DNA of 64,000 nt, taken from DASVTR01 sp036387475. Its GTDB lineage: Bacteria; Acidobacteriota; Blastocatellia; Pyrinomonadales; Pyrinomonadaceae. Shown here in pieces: positions 27,377 through 37,220 of this stretch. Both the position numbers and the translations under genes were made by a program. Where the stretch lies: NCBI GenBank assembly GCA_036387475.1, contig DASVTR010000004.1, forward strand, positions 200,131-264,130, given 5' to 3'. Every line of letters starts with the position of its first letter. Position 1 is the stretch's first letter. The notes below the pieces were generated by a model. The model ran no database searches and had not been told where the DNA came from. It worked only from the letters and a program-made list of their open reading frames with translations.

Positions 27377-28102
27377 TTAAGTGGTCAAATGGCATTCGAG
27401 GATGGAAGTGACAGCGCGATAGCACTCGCACGAGGCCGACTCCAGCCCGCGCCGGTCGAGCAGGGTTATTCTGCCGCGCCTGTAGCTGATAAGCCCCCGC
27501 CCCTGGAGCTTGACGGCGGCTGACGTGACGCTCGTGCGCGGAACGCCGATCATCTGGGCGAGAAACTCCTGTGTGAGCGCGAGAGTGTCGCTCCCGGCGC
27601 GGTCTGCGCTCGTGAGGAGCCAGCGGCAGAGCCTCTGCTCGGACGTGTGGAAGCGGTGGCAGGAGGTCGACTGCGCGACCTGCGTAAGCAGGGCGTGCGT
27701 GTAGCGCAGCAGCAAGTCCTGTAGCCGCCCGCCCCTGGAGAACTCTGCCCGCAGCGCCCGGACGCCTATTCTCAGTGCGGTTGCCGGCAACTGCGCCACC
27801 ACCCGATAGGGTGCCGCCTCGCAGCGGAGGACAGCGGCGACCCCTGCTATCCCCTCGCTGCCGATCATGCCAATTTCGACGGTCTCCGCATCGTGTGTGA
27901 CGGAGAGCATGGCGACCATGCCGCCCGTCAGGAAGTAGGCGTGGCGAATCTCGCCCCCCGCTTCCCACAGCACCCTGCCCTTCCTGAGGCGCACGGGCGA
28001 GAGAAGTGGCAGCAGGCGCGCGTATTCCTCCCTGGGCAGAGCCTCCAGGATGCGATTCGCAGGCTGGAAGCTCGTGGTGTGGGTAGCTCTGTGGGCCGAC
28101 AT
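27377..28102 (-). CDS. Crp/Fnr-family transcriptional regulator
   Basis: 241 aa from ATG 28102; the longer frame opens with TTG and lacks homology-like content. An N-terminal cyclic-nucleotide-binding-like beta barrel (about 15-135; LRKGRVLWEAGGEIRHAYFL, VEIGMIGSEGIAG) leads to a C-terminal winged helix (about 165-230; LTQEFLAQMIGVPRTSVTSA, the Crp-type recognition helix). No N-terminal Fe-S Cys cluster as in FNR, and the canonical phosphate-binding Arg-Ala (RxA) site of CRP is not obvious, so the effector is unknown. It is divergent from the ASPIC/UnbV operon at 28859 and may regulate it (inference). Confidence 0.88.
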   Translation of the reverse strand: MSAHRATHTTSFQPANRILEALPREEYARLLPLLSPVRLRKGRVLWEAGGEIRHAYFLTGGMVAMLSVTHDAETVEIGMIGSEGIAGVAAVLRCEAAPYRVVAQLPATALRIGVRALRAEFSRGGRLQDLLLRYTHALLTQVAQSTSCHRFHTSEQRLCRWLLTSADRAGSDTLALTQEFLAQMIGVPRTSVTSAAVKLQGRGLISYRRGRITLLDRRGLESASCECYRAVTSILECHLTT

Positions 28103-28858
28103 AGAAGGTTTATTCTCCCCGATGCTTTGGTTGCCGACGCGGATGGCGTCACTCCGCAGGCTAGCAATGTTGGTTAGTAACAGTGCGAGATCATCTATTA
28201 AGTCCAACCCGCCGCGACCCAGCTTGCTGAAGTATAAACAATTGAGCCGGAGCGTTTACTAACGACACTGGCGGAATCAAACTTAGAAGACTGAATGAGC
28301 CTTGCGAATCTGCGAGAAAGAAAGTAGATGCTGGCATGTATTCTGCGCTTAGACCCGCTTCCATTAGGGTTAGATTTATATTTCTCATAATCACCATACC
28401 AGTGAAGAGCGCCTAACGTTCATTAGACTGCTTCCAGCGGTCTAAGCGCTCCTCCAGACGAACTTTTACTGTTATATGCAGCAAAACACAATCTTCTTAA
28501 AGCCTATACACTGGGATACGCTTTGAGACATTTTGATGGCCGAAGTTGTCCATTTATGATGGAATCGAATTCTCATTCCAGATTAGCAGCAGTCGTTGCC
28601 GCCGCTTCCGCTCTCTCCGTTTCACACTTTAGCGAAAAAGTTTATTATTTCCACTTCCCACTTTTGGTGTCAGTTGCAAATCCTGGTCTCGCCTCTATAA
28701 TCGTCATCTCATGCTCTTACATCAGTCTCGTCGAGTTTGTTCGTGAAGCATAATCATTTGCCTTTAAGTGGCCGCACTATGAGGCCGAAGTATTGCTCTT
28801 TGCGCTCGTTGATACTGTCGCCCTCAATTGAGCTATCGCTATCTTGAAAAGATAATGG
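28103..28858. other. Divergent control region before the UnbV operon
   Basis: About 750 bp, AT-richer than the flanking genes. No convincing ORF; a 76-codon frame at 28523 has no start signal. Should hold promoters for the regulator and for the five-gene operon. I cannot identify a palindromic Crp site with confidence. Confidence 0.5.
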
Positions 28859-31800
28859 ATGCGCGCGGTTTGCAACAGAGTCATAAGTGAGAGATTAAGA
28901 ATGCTCGAAATATATGAGGAACAAGAGTGCGTTTCCACGACGCATCTCCTGAAATTCCGAAGTGCCAGCCGTGATAAGTGGCTCTTGATTGTACTCCTGT
29001 TGATTGTTTCAAATTGTCTCGGCTGCCGCCGTGAGGCTCTTCCTGATAAGGGTTCGGCAGAATATACAGAAGCTTTGAGGGCTTTCTATGTTGGCCTCTC
29101 AGCGCTGCAAGTCGGCGACGACGTGCGCGCCGAGGCCAAGCTGAAAGAGATGACTGGGCTTGCGCCGGACGAGCCTGCGGCGTGGGCCAATCTGGGACTG
29201 CTATACCTTCGACAAAGAGAGTTTGAACGCGCTGCCGAGAATCTCGAAAAGGCCAAACAACTCGCGCCCGACAATAATCAGATTTACGTCCTGCTCGGAC
29301 TGCTTGAAAGTAATCGTGGAAGATACGCTGAAGCTGTCGCTGCGCTGCGTCGCGCTGTCGAATTGAATCCGAAAGACTTGAAAGCGCTCTACGCGCTAGC
29401 CTCTGAGGTTGAACGTGAAGGTGGAGAGTCTGGCGAAGCCGAGACCACGCGTCTGCTGGAAAAAATCCTTGAGACAGCGCCAGATAATCTGGCCGTCCAG
29501 CTAGACCTCGCGCGGCTCTCCGCCAAACGCGGCGACGCCGCAACACTCAGGCGAATGATTGAGCGCCTCGCCGAAAAAGCACCATCATGGCCCACTGAGG
29601 TGCAGGAGCAATTCAAAGCTTTACAGCAGGCAGCCTCCTCGGAGAACGTACGCGCAGCCGCTCCGCGTGTACAGTTTCTTCGCAATGTGCTCGTGCGTGT
29701 TCCTGAATATCGCCAGAGCCTGGCCTCCGTCAAACTTCCCGCCGAAGTTGTTGGCGAACCATTGGTACGACCCATTCGGCTCGAAACGCCACCATCGCAA
29801 CCTGCCACGCCGGACGAAAACTTAAGCTTTACCCCTGAGCCTTTGCCGGAAGCCAACGAGAGCCTGTGGACTTCTGCGAGCGCTATTGCGCTCACCGGCG
29901 AAGGCACGCCCACGCTCGTCCTTCAAAGCAGCGCGGCGCTTAAAATCGGAAACGGGCCTGCGCTCAAATTCGCGGAGAGTAAGGCCGCTGGGCCAACAAC
30001 TCCGAGGATGAGCGCGTTAGATTTCGATTACGATTTCAAGAGCGACATCGTTTTGGTGAGCGGCGGAGGCTTGCGTCTCTACAAGCAGGAAGCGGACGGC
30101 GTCTTTGCAGATGTAACAGCACGCATGGGACTGCCTGCGCAGATATTGAATGCAGCCTACAACGGAGCTTGGGCCGCGGACATAGAGGCCGACGGCGACC
30201 TTGATCTAGTGCTCGGAGTTTCGGGAAGCGGCCCGCTCGTGTTGCAGAATAATGGCGACGGAACATTTAAGGAAGCGCGGCCTTTCGACGGTGCTGCACC
30301 GCTGCGCGATTTGGCCTGGGCCGACTTTGATGGGGACGGAGATACGGATGCTGCGCTACTGGACGAGCAGGGGCGAGTCCGATTTTTCAGTAACGAGCGC
30401 GGGGGCCAGTTTCGTGCGCGAGACCTTCCGCCGCAGAGCGCCGTTGGTGTCGCCGCCGTTAGCGCCGCAGACGTTAATAGAGACGGAACGCTAGACCTCC
30501 TGCTTGTCAAATCGGATGGCGCAATTGAACGCCTTTCAGACAAACTCGAAGGCAGTGGATGGGATGGCTCTGAACTCGCGCGCTGGGCCAATGTGCCCGG
30601 ACGGTTGGAGGCCGGAAGCGCACGCCTTTTCGCCAGCGACCTTGATAATAATGGCGGGCTTGATCTGGTAGCATCGTCTGAGATACACGGCGCGACGCGC
30701 GTCTGGCTGAGCGACATCGATAGTGGCTTCAAGCCGCTGGCTGCGCCTTTGGACGCCGGTCTTGATTCAGTCGTAGATTTAAATAATGATGGGCGGCTCG
30801 ATTTTGTTGGCCGCAGCAGCGGACGCCCCGCGCGCTTTCTTAACCGTGGCACGAAAGCTTATCACTGGCAGGTATTGCGCACGCGCGCACAGAATGCCAC
30901 GGGCGACCAGCGAATCAACTCGTTTGGCATCGGCGGCGAGATTGAAATTCGCGCGGGCCTGCTCGTGCAGAAGCAACCGATCATGAGTCCCTTACAGCAT
31001 TTCGGATTGGGCGAGCAGACGCAAGTTGATGTCGCGCGTATCATCTGGCCGAACGGTGTGCTACAGGCAGAGTTTGAATTGAAGGGAGATCAGGCTGCGC
31101 TCGCCGAGCAGCGTTTGAAAGGCTCTTGCCCGTGGGTCTTTGCTTACGACGGCAAGCAGGTGCGTTTTATTACAGACACGCTCTGGCGCTCGCCGCTCGG
31201 CTTGAAAATCAACGCGCAGGACACGGCGGGCGTGATGATGACAGAAGAGTGGATCAAGATTCGCGGCGACCAGCTTGCACCACGCGAAGGCTTTTACGAC
31301 GTGCGCATCACCGCCGAACTCTGGGAGACGCACTTCTTCGACCACGTTTCCCTGATGATCCTGGACCATCCGGCGGGAACGGAAGTCAGCGTTGACGAAC
31401 GCTTCGCCGTCCCGCCGCCCGCCTTGAAAGTACATCCGACTTCTCAGCCTCGCGCATTCGCTGTGGCGCTGGATGACGACGGCGCTGATGTGTCAGCCAT
31501 CGTCAGCGAAACGGACGGGCGTTATCTGGATAATTTCGGGCGTGGGCGCTATCAGGGAATAACGCGCGAGCACTTTGTCGAACTCGAACTCCCGGAGGAT
31601 GCGCCGCGCGACTCAATGCTCTGGCTCGTTGCTGCCGGATGGATTCACCCGACCGACAGTTCCATTAATGTTGCCGTCAGCCAGGGCGGGCAACCGAAGC
31701 CGCAGGGGTTGAGCCTTGAAGTGGCGGACGGGCGCGGCGGCTGGACGACCGCTCTGCCCGCGCTCGGCTTTCCTGCCGGTAAGAACAAGACGGTGCTGTT

Positions 31801-32416
31801 GGAACTGACGAATGTTTTTCGCAACAATGCTCCGCGACGCTTGCGGCTGCGGACGAATCTGGAAATCTACTGGGATAAACTCGCATGGGCTGTCGGCTTG
31901 CCGCAGACTGAGTTGAAGACCGAGCGAATTATGCCCGGCGCAGCCGAGCTACGCTTTCGCGGGTTTTCGCTGGTGTCGCAGGCTGACGCGTCTTCGCCGG
32001 AATTGCCGGATTACAGTCGGCTTGCCGGGACGCTTCCACGTTGGCGAGACTTGGTTGGTTATCATACGCGCTTCGGCGACGTGCGCGAGTTGCTACGAGA
32101 GGTCGATGACCGATACGTTATTATGAACGCGGGCGACGAGATGCTGTTCAGGTTTCCGGCACAACCGCCGCCGCCCGCCGGATGGGTACGCGATTTCGTG
32201 CTGGTGTCGGACGGGTGGGAGAAGGACGGCGACTACAATACAACTTTCTCGAAGACCGTGCTGCCTTTGCCAACTCATGGGAATGCAGATTACAGTAAGC
32301 AATCGCCACGGCTGGAGGATGACCCGGTTTATCGTCGCCACCAAAGAGACTGGCAGGACTACCACACTCGCTATGTGACGCCGCAGAGTTTGTTTGAAGC
32401 GTTAAGGTTGAAGTAG
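28859..32416 (+). CDS. TPR, FG-GAP and ASPIC/UnbV giant protein
   Basis: 1185 aa. An anchoring helix (about 41-56) is followed by VSNCLGC, a possible lipobox Cys. Four or more TPRs (about 65-250; AAWANLGLLYLRQREFERAA, IYVLLGLLESNRGRYAEAV). FG-GAP/VCBS propeller repeats (about 330-660; DFDGDGDTDAALLDEQGRV). An ASPIC/UnbV segment (about 670-750; HFGLGEQTQVDVARIIWPNG). Then a roughly 430-residue C-terminal module beginning SCPWVFAYDGKQVRFITDT and containing TEEWIKIRGDQL, which is shared with the protein at 37221. ATG 28901 is an alternative start. The FG-GAP/UnbV family is known, but its biochemical role is not. Confidence 0.9.
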   Translation: MRAVCNRVISERLRMLEIYEEQECVSTTHLLKFRSASRDKWLLIVLLLIVSNCLGCRREALPDKGSAEYTEALRAFYVGLSALQVGDDVRAEAKLKEMTGLAPDEPAAWANLGLLYLRQREFERAAENLEKAKQLAPDNNQIYVLLGLLESNRGRYAEAVAALRRAVELNPKDLKALYALASEVEREGGESGEAETTRLLEKILETAPDNLAVQLDLARLSAKRGDAATLRRMIERLAEKAPSWPTEVQEQFKALQQAASSENVRAAAPRVQFLRNVLVRVPEYRQSLASVKLPAEVVGEPLVRPIRLETPPSQPATPDENLSFTPEPLPEANESLWTSASAIALTGEGTPTLVLQSSAALKIGNGPALKFAESKAAGPTTPRMSALDFDYDFKSDIVLVSGGGLRLYKQEADGVFADVTARMGLPAQILNAAYNGAWAADIEADGDLDLVLGVSGSGPLVLQNNGDGTFKEARPFDGAAPLRDLAWADFDGDGDTDAALLDEQGRVRFFSNERGGQFRARDLPPQSAVGVAAVSAADVNRDGTLDLLLVKSDGAIERLSDKLEGSGWDGSELARWANVPGRLEAGSARLFASDLDNNGGLDLVASSEIHGATRVWLSDIDSGFKPLAAPLDAGLDSVVDLNNDGRLDFVGRSSGRPARFLNRGTKAYHWQVLRTRAQNATGDQRINSFGIGGEIEIRAGLLVQKQPIMSPLQHFGLGEQTQVDVARIIWPNGVLQAEFELKGDQAALAEQRLKGSCPWVFAYDGKQVRFITDTLWRSPLGLKINAQDTAGVMMTEEWIKIRGDQLAPREGFYDVRITAELWETHFFDHVSLMILDHPAGTEVSVDERFAVPPPALKVHPTSQPRAFAVALDDDGADVSAIVSETDGRYLDNFGRGRYQGITREHFVELELPEDAPRDSMLWLVAAGWIHPTDSSINVAVSQGGQPKPQGLSLEVADGRGGWTTALPALGFPAGKNKTVLLELTNVFRNNAPRRLRLRTNLEIYWDKLAWAVGLPQTELKTERIMPGAAELRFRGFSLVSQADASSPELPDYSRLAGTLPRWRDLVGYHTRFGDVRELLREVDDRYVIMNAGDEMLFRFPAQPPPPAGWVRDFVLVSDGWEKDGDYNTTFSKTVLPLPTHGNADYSKQSPRLEDDPVYRRHQRDWQDYHTRYVTPQSLFEALRLK

Positions 32417-32434
32417 CTGCTGTGGCAGGTCGGA

Positions 32435-34258
32435 ATGTTCGCCGTAATCATGCAGAAGCGTTTCATCCCTAAAATAATTCTGATTATTTTCTTCGTTGCG
32501 CTACTTGCCACACCGCTCGTCATCAAGCGTTGGCACGCGTCGAATTCTGCGGGCAAGGCTGAAGCCGATTCGACGGCGGCAAAGGAGACGGCTCTCAAAC
32601 GCTACGGCTTTTATCTGGAAGAGTTGGATAAATCGAAGGGCGTCAACTTCACACACACGGCCCCGACCCTTGACAAAAAACTAGATCACATCATGCCGCA
32701 AGTCGCCTCTATGGGCGCGGCTGTTTCCGTAGTTGATTTCGACCGCGACGGCTGGCAAGACCTCTACGTGACCAATAGCGGCGAGGGAAGCCGTAATGCG
32801 CTCTACCGCAACAACGCCGACGGGACGTTCAGGGACGTGGCCGCCGAATTGGGACTGGCGGACGTAAACCAGCCGGGGAGCGGCGTCTCTATGGGCGCGG
32901 TCTGGGGCGACTATGATAATGACGGCTACGAAGACCTCTTTCTTTACAAGTGGGGTCGCCCGGAACTCTTTCATAATGATGCCGGACGCGCCTTTACACG
33001 CGCGACCGACAAGGCGAATTTGCCGCGCTGGGTCAACGCCAACACGGCCATCTGGTTTGACTATAACCGCGACGGGCGGCTGGACATCTTCCTCGGCGGC
33101 TACTATCCAGAAGCGATTGACCTCTGGCATCTGACGACGACAAAGATGATGCCCGATAGCTTCGAGTATGCGCAGAACGGCGGGCGTAAATATCTGCTGC
33201 GCAACGCTGGCGATGGCCGCTTTGAAGACGTGACCGAGCAGGCGGGCATCAACACACGACGTTGGGCGCTCGCCGCTTCCGCCGCCGATTTGCGCGGCAC
33301 TGGCTATCCAGACCTCTTCATCGCTAACGACTACGGCGTCTCTGAGCTTTTCATCAACGACGAGGGCAAATCATTCCGCGACGTGGGCGGGCAGTCGGGC
33401 GTCGGCTTCGCTCCAAAGAGCGGGATGAACGTTGCTTTCGGCGACATTCTCAATCAAGGCAAGTTTGCCATCTACGTTACGAACATCTCCGAAGAGGGAG
33501 TGTTGATACAGGGCAACAACCTCTGGGTTCCGCGCGAGGGCACGAGCAATGACACGCTCAAGTACGATAACTTGGCGCGAGACATGGGCGTTGAGCTTGG
33601 CGGGTGGAGCTTTGGCGCGCAGTTCGGAGACCTCAACAACGACGGAACGCTCGACCTTTATCTGACGAACGGCTACGTTTCGCTTGAGAGGGGCACAAAC
33701 TACTGGTACGACTTTGCGAAGATCGCGGGCGGAAATTCCACTATCATCTCGGATGCGGCTAACTGGCCGCCGATGAACAGCCGCAGTCTCTCCGGCTATC
33801 AGCAGAAGCGGCTCTGGGTGAATGACGGGGCAGGGAAGTTTACGGACGTAGCGCAGGCCGTCGGCGCGCGTGATACCTACGATGGACGCTCCGTAGTGCT
33901 CGTTGATTTATGGAACAGGGGCGTGCTCGACGTTGTCGTCGCCAACCAGCGCGGGCCACTGCTCATTTACAAAAATACGGTCGCGCCGGAGAACAACTGG
34001 ATAGGATTCGACCTTGAAGGTGCGCAGAGTAATCGCAGCGCCATCGGTGCGCAGGTGCGCGTCTTCTGGAAGGGGCAAGAGCAGGTGCAGGAGGTTTCCG
34101 GCGGCAATGGATTTTGCGCGCAGAATCAGAGGCCGTTGCACTTCGGCCTTGGAAAGAACGCGCGCGTCGAGCGTGCAGTCGTCCGCTGGCCTTCCGGCAA
34201 ATCACAGATTATCGAAGCGCCCGAAGCAGGCAGAGTTCATAGAGTAAAAGAAATCTGA
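32435..34258 (+). CDS. FG-GAP and ASPIC/UnbV (CRTAC1-like) protein
   Basis: 607 aa, 18 bp after the preceding stop. N-terminal membrane helix or signal (about 9-27, PKIILIIFFVALLATPLVI). FG-GAP/VCBS repeats with Ca-binding D-x-D-x-D-G loops through about 85-500 (DFDRDGWQDLYVTNSG, DYDNDGYEDLFLYK, DLNNDGTLDLYLTNGY). C-terminal UnbV domain at about 520-600 (NRSAIGAQVRVFW, LHFGLGKNARVERAVVRWPS). It has no TPRs and no extra C-terminal module, unlike its two giant neighbours. Probably extracytoplasmic. Confidence 0.92.
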   Translation: MFAVIMQKRFIPKIILIIFFVALLATPLVIKRWHASNSAGKAEADSTAAKETALKRYGFYLEELDKSKGVNFTHTAPTLDKKLDHIMPQVASMGAAVSVVDFDRDGWQDLYVTNSGEGSRNALYRNNADGTFRDVAAELGLADVNQPGSGVSMGAVWGDYDNDGYEDLFLYKWGRPELFHNDAGRAFTRATDKANLPRWVNANTAIWFDYNRDGRLDIFLGGYYPEAIDLWHLTTTKMMPDSFEYAQNGGRKYLLRNAGDGRFEDVTEQAGINTRRWALAASAADLRGTGYPDLFIANDYGVSELFINDEGKSFRDVGGQSGVGFAPKSGMNVAFGDILNQGKFAIYVTNISEEGVLIQGNNLWVPREGTSNDTLKYDNLARDMGVELGGWSFGAQFGDLNNDGTLDLYLTNGYVSLERGTNYWYDFAKIAGGNSTIISDAANWPPMNSRSLSGYQQKRLWVNDGAGKFTDVAQAVGARDTYDGRSVVLVDLWNRGVLDVVVANQRGPLLIYKNTVAPENNWIGFDLEGAQSNRSAIGAQVRVFWKGQEQVQEVSGGNGFCAQNQRPLHFGLGKNARVERAVVRWPSGKSQIIEAPEAGRVHRVKEI

Positions 34259-34297
34259 ACCGGGAAATCGTACTCAAGAGCGGCGGCAAGTTAGCGT

Positions 34298-35200
34298 ATG
34301 AGCGCCACAGCTATTCCGACAAATACTGTTACTAATCCACCAGGCGATGCCAAACAGCCCAAACTGTTCGGCATTGACCATCGCTTTGTCGCTCCCCTCC
34401 TGATTACTCTCATTCTGCTCGTCGGACAGCTATCGTTCGGCGTGCTCGAAAGTTATCCGAAGACGGCGCTCGCCATCGTTACTGCAATTCTGATAGAGCT
34501 TGTTCTTGGGCGCATCTTCGGCGGGAAGTGGCCGCATCTGGCGAGCGCTTATATCTCCGGCATCAGCGTCGGCATACTCGTGCGCTCGCCTGCCATCTGG
34601 CCCTATGCGTTGTGTAGCGCTATCTCGATTACGTCGAAGTATGTTTTGCGCGTGCGCGACCGGCATATCTGGAATCCTTCAAACTTCGGTATCTGTGCGA
34701 TGCTTTTCCTCGCGCCGTTTAGCGTCGCTTCTCTGAGTATTCAATGGGGCAATAACATCTGGCCGATGCTTGTCATCTGGACGCTCGGCTCGATTATCAT
34801 TTACCGTCTCCGGCGTTTCCACATCACAATTACCTATGTCGTCTCATTCGTCGCTTTCTCGCTGTTGAGAAGCTACCTCACGGGACACCCGTGGCGGGCG
34901 GAGGTCGCGCCCATTACCGGCCCGATGTATCAACTTTTTATCTTCTTCATGATTACAGACCCGAAGACGACCGTCAGGTCTTCGCGTTTGGCGCAGATGG
35001 CGGTAGCCTTTTGTGTTGCGCTGGTCGAGATGATTCTGCGCCTGTTCGAGCAGGTTCACGCGCCATACTACGCGCTCTTTATTGTCGGGCCTGTCGCCAA
35101 CCTGATTGAGATTTCGCTGACTTCGCGCCGCAGCATCGCAAATCCTTCACCTGCAATTGCGCATCAACATGGAAAGGCAAACGGGCTATCGGATTCTTGA
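34298..35200 (+). CDS. NqrB/RnfD-like polytopic membrane protein
   Basis: 300 aa with about nine hydrophobic segments. The motifs HIWNPSNFGICAMLFL and FFMITDPKTTVRS follow the conserved helices of NqrB/RnfD electron-transport subunits (whose NPxxFG and TDP motifs are diagnostic). The Thr of the usual covalent-FMN site SGAT is not visible. No other nqr/rnf genes are adjacent; instead it is flanked by ASPIC/UnbV genes. An orphan RnfD-like partner in this kind of cluster is known from Acidobacteria, but its task is not established. The coding region ends at the same bases where the next frame could begin. Confidence 0.82.
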   Translation: MSATAIPTNTVTNPPGDAKQPKLFGIDHRFVAPLLITLILLVGQLSFGVLESYPKTALAIVTAILIELVLGRIFGGKWPHLASAYISGISVGILVRSPAIWPYALCSAISITSKYVLRVRDRHIWNPSNFGICAMLFLAPFSVASLSIQWGNNIWPMLVIWTLGSIIIYRLRRFHITITYVVSFVAFSLLRSYLTGHPWRAEVAPITGPMYQLFIFFMITDPKTTVRSSRLAQMAVAFCVALVEMILRLFEQVHAPYYALFIVGPVANLIEISLTSRRSIANPSPAIAHQHGKANGLSDS

Positions 35201-35310
35201 ACAGGAACATTATTCATGCGCTCGAAGCACGCCTCTCTGACTCTTTAGTTATAGCCCGACAGATTCCACACTTGAGGAATTTCAGTACGTACAAGGTGAG
35301 ACAATCGATA

Positions 35311-37140
35311 ATGCGTAGTGCCCAGACCGTTTTTACTTTATTACTTTTTGCAATTTTACTCTCAGGTTGTAAACAAGACCCTGCAACCAACACGACGACA
35401 GCCAACGCCCCGGAGCAAGTAGCCATGCCGGGCGCGTCGCCGGGTGCGACACCGCTTTCTGCGCCGCGACCCTCCGGCCCGATTGAATTCAAGGACATCA
35501 CGAGCGAGGCAGGCATCAACTTCCGCCACAACAACGGTGCGACCGGTAAAAAGTATCTGCCGGAAACGATGGGCGGCGGCGTTGCCTTCCTCGATTACGA
35601 TGCGGATGGCTGGCAGGATATATTCTTCGTCAACTCGACCAACTGGCCTGAGAAGAAAGGTGGCAAGACCTTTTCCGCGCTCTATCGTAATAATCAGGAC
35701 GGAACATTTAAGGACGTGACGCGGGAGGCCGGGCTTGCGGTTGAAATGTACGGCATCGGTTGCGCAGTGGCCGATTATGATAACGATGGATTCGTAGACA
35801 TCTACATCACGGCGGTTGGCCCGGACAAGCTTTTCCGCAATGCGGGCAACGGTAAATTTCAGGACGTGACGCAGCGCGCAGGTGTGGGCGACCCCGGCTT
35901 TGGAACTAGCGCCGCGTGGTTCGATTACGACAGGGACGGCAAGCTGGACCTCTTCGTCGCCAACTACGTCGAGTGGTCGCCGGAGGCGGACGTGTTCTGC
36001 ACGCTCGATGGAACAAGCAAGTCTTACTGCACGCCGCAGAAGTATAAAGGGCAAAGCCCCACGCTCTATCACAATCGCGGCAACGGTACTTTCGAGAACG
36101 TCACCGAACGCGCCGGTGTGGCCGACCCGACGAGCAAAGCGCTCGGCATCGCGCTCATAGACTATAACGACGACGGCTTGATGGATTTGTTTGTCGCCAA
36201 CGACACAGAGCCGAATAAGCTCTACAAGAATAACGGCAACGGTACTTTTACGGACGAAGCGCTGACGGCGGGCGTGGCCTTCGGCGAGACGGGCGCGCCT
36301 CGCGCCGGGATGGGCGTTGACGCGGGCGACTACGACGGCTCAGGTCGGCAGAGTCTCATCATCGGAAATTTTACGAGCGAGCGGATGGCGCTCTATCGCA
36401 ACGAAGGCAACGGCCTGTTCACGGACGAGGCGCAAGCTTCGGGCATCGGAAAGATGTCGGAGCAATCTCTGACCTTCGCGACTTTCTTCTTCGACTACGA
36501 CCTTGACGGGCTGCCGGATATTTTCGCCGTCAACGGCCACGTCTCCGACGACATTCAGAAGGTACAGCCGCGCGTGCGTTATGCGCAGCCGCCGCACCTG
36601 TTTCGCAATCTGGGTCGGCGCAAGTTTGAAGAGGTGACGGGCAAAGTCGGGCGCATGCTGGGACGCGCGGCGGTCGGGCGAGGGGCAGCATACGGCGACA
36701 TAGACAACGACGGCGACCTTGACCTCGTTATCACTTCCAACAACGGCGCGGCGCGTCTCTATCGAAACGACAATGCGAACCAGAACGACGTGCTGCGTGT
36801 GAAGCTCATCGGGAATCAATCAAATCGTGATGCCATCGGCGCGAGCGTCGTGGTGAAGGGCGCAAGCAACGCGAAGCCCTGGGGCATGGTGCGGACTGCT
36901 TCGAGCTATGCGTCGCAAAGTGAATTGCCGCTCACGTTCGGCCTCGGAAAGCCAGAGGCGGCGGAAAAAGTCGTCACACTAGAAATCCGCTGGCCGAATG
37001 GTGGAAGGATGAACGTCCAGCAGGTGAAAGCGAATCATGCGCTGGTGATTCACGAAGCGCAGGGCGTCGTTAAGTTTGAGCCTATTGTTTTCGCGCGTGC
37101 TGTGGTAACACCTACGCCAACGCCGACGCCGCAGCAGTAA
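35311..37140 (+). CDS. CRTAC1-family FG-GAP/UnbV lipoprotein
   Basis: 609 aa from ATG 35311, which has AAGGTGAG 10 bp upstream. The frame is open from a TTG at 35197 that overlaps the previous stop, but that part reads as leader. Lipoprotein signal (LLLFAILLSGC; Cys at residue 20). FG-GAP repeats from about 60 to 490 (DYDADGWQDIFFVNSTN, DYDNDGFVDIYITAVG, DIDNDGDLDLVITSNN). UnbV domain about 500-590 (SNRDAIGASVVVKG, LTFGLGKPEAAEKVVTLEIRWP), then a Pro/Thr tail. Fourth gene of the cluster. Confidence 0.92.
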   Translation: MRSAQTVFTLLLFAILLSGCKQDPATNTTTANAPEQVAMPGASPGATPLSAPRPSGPIEFKDITSEAGINFRHNNGATGKKYLPETMGGGVAFLDYDADGWQDIFFVNSTNWPEKKGGKTFSALYRNNQDGTFKDVTREAGLAVEMYGIGCAVADYDNDGFVDIYITAVGPDKLFRNAGNGKFQDVTQRAGVGDPGFGTSAAWFDYDRDGKLDLFVANYVEWSPEADVFCTLDGTSKSYCTPQKYKGQSPTLYHNRGNGTFENVTERAGVADPTSKALGIALIDYNDDGLMDLFVANDTEPNKLYKNNGNGTFTDEALTAGVAFGETGAPRAGMGVDAGDYDGSGRQSLIIGNFTSERMALYRNEGNGLFTDEAQASGIGKMSEQSLTFATFFFDYDLDGLPDIFAVNGHVSDDIQKVQPRVRYAQPPHLFRNLGRRKFEEVTGKVGRMLGRAAVGRGAAYGDIDNDGDLDLVITSNNGAARLYRNDNANQNDVLRVKLIGNQSNRDAIGASVVVKGASNAKPWGMVRTASSYASQSELPLTFGLGKPEAAEKVVTLEIRWPNGGRMNVQQVKANHALVIHEAQGVVKFEPIVFARAVVTPTPTPTPQQ

Positions 37141-37220
37141 TCCGGTAGAGGCGTGCTCTGCTCTTTATCTTTACACAAGCTATCCGGTCAAGGGCTTCAC
37201 GCCTGTCTCGATAGCTTAAT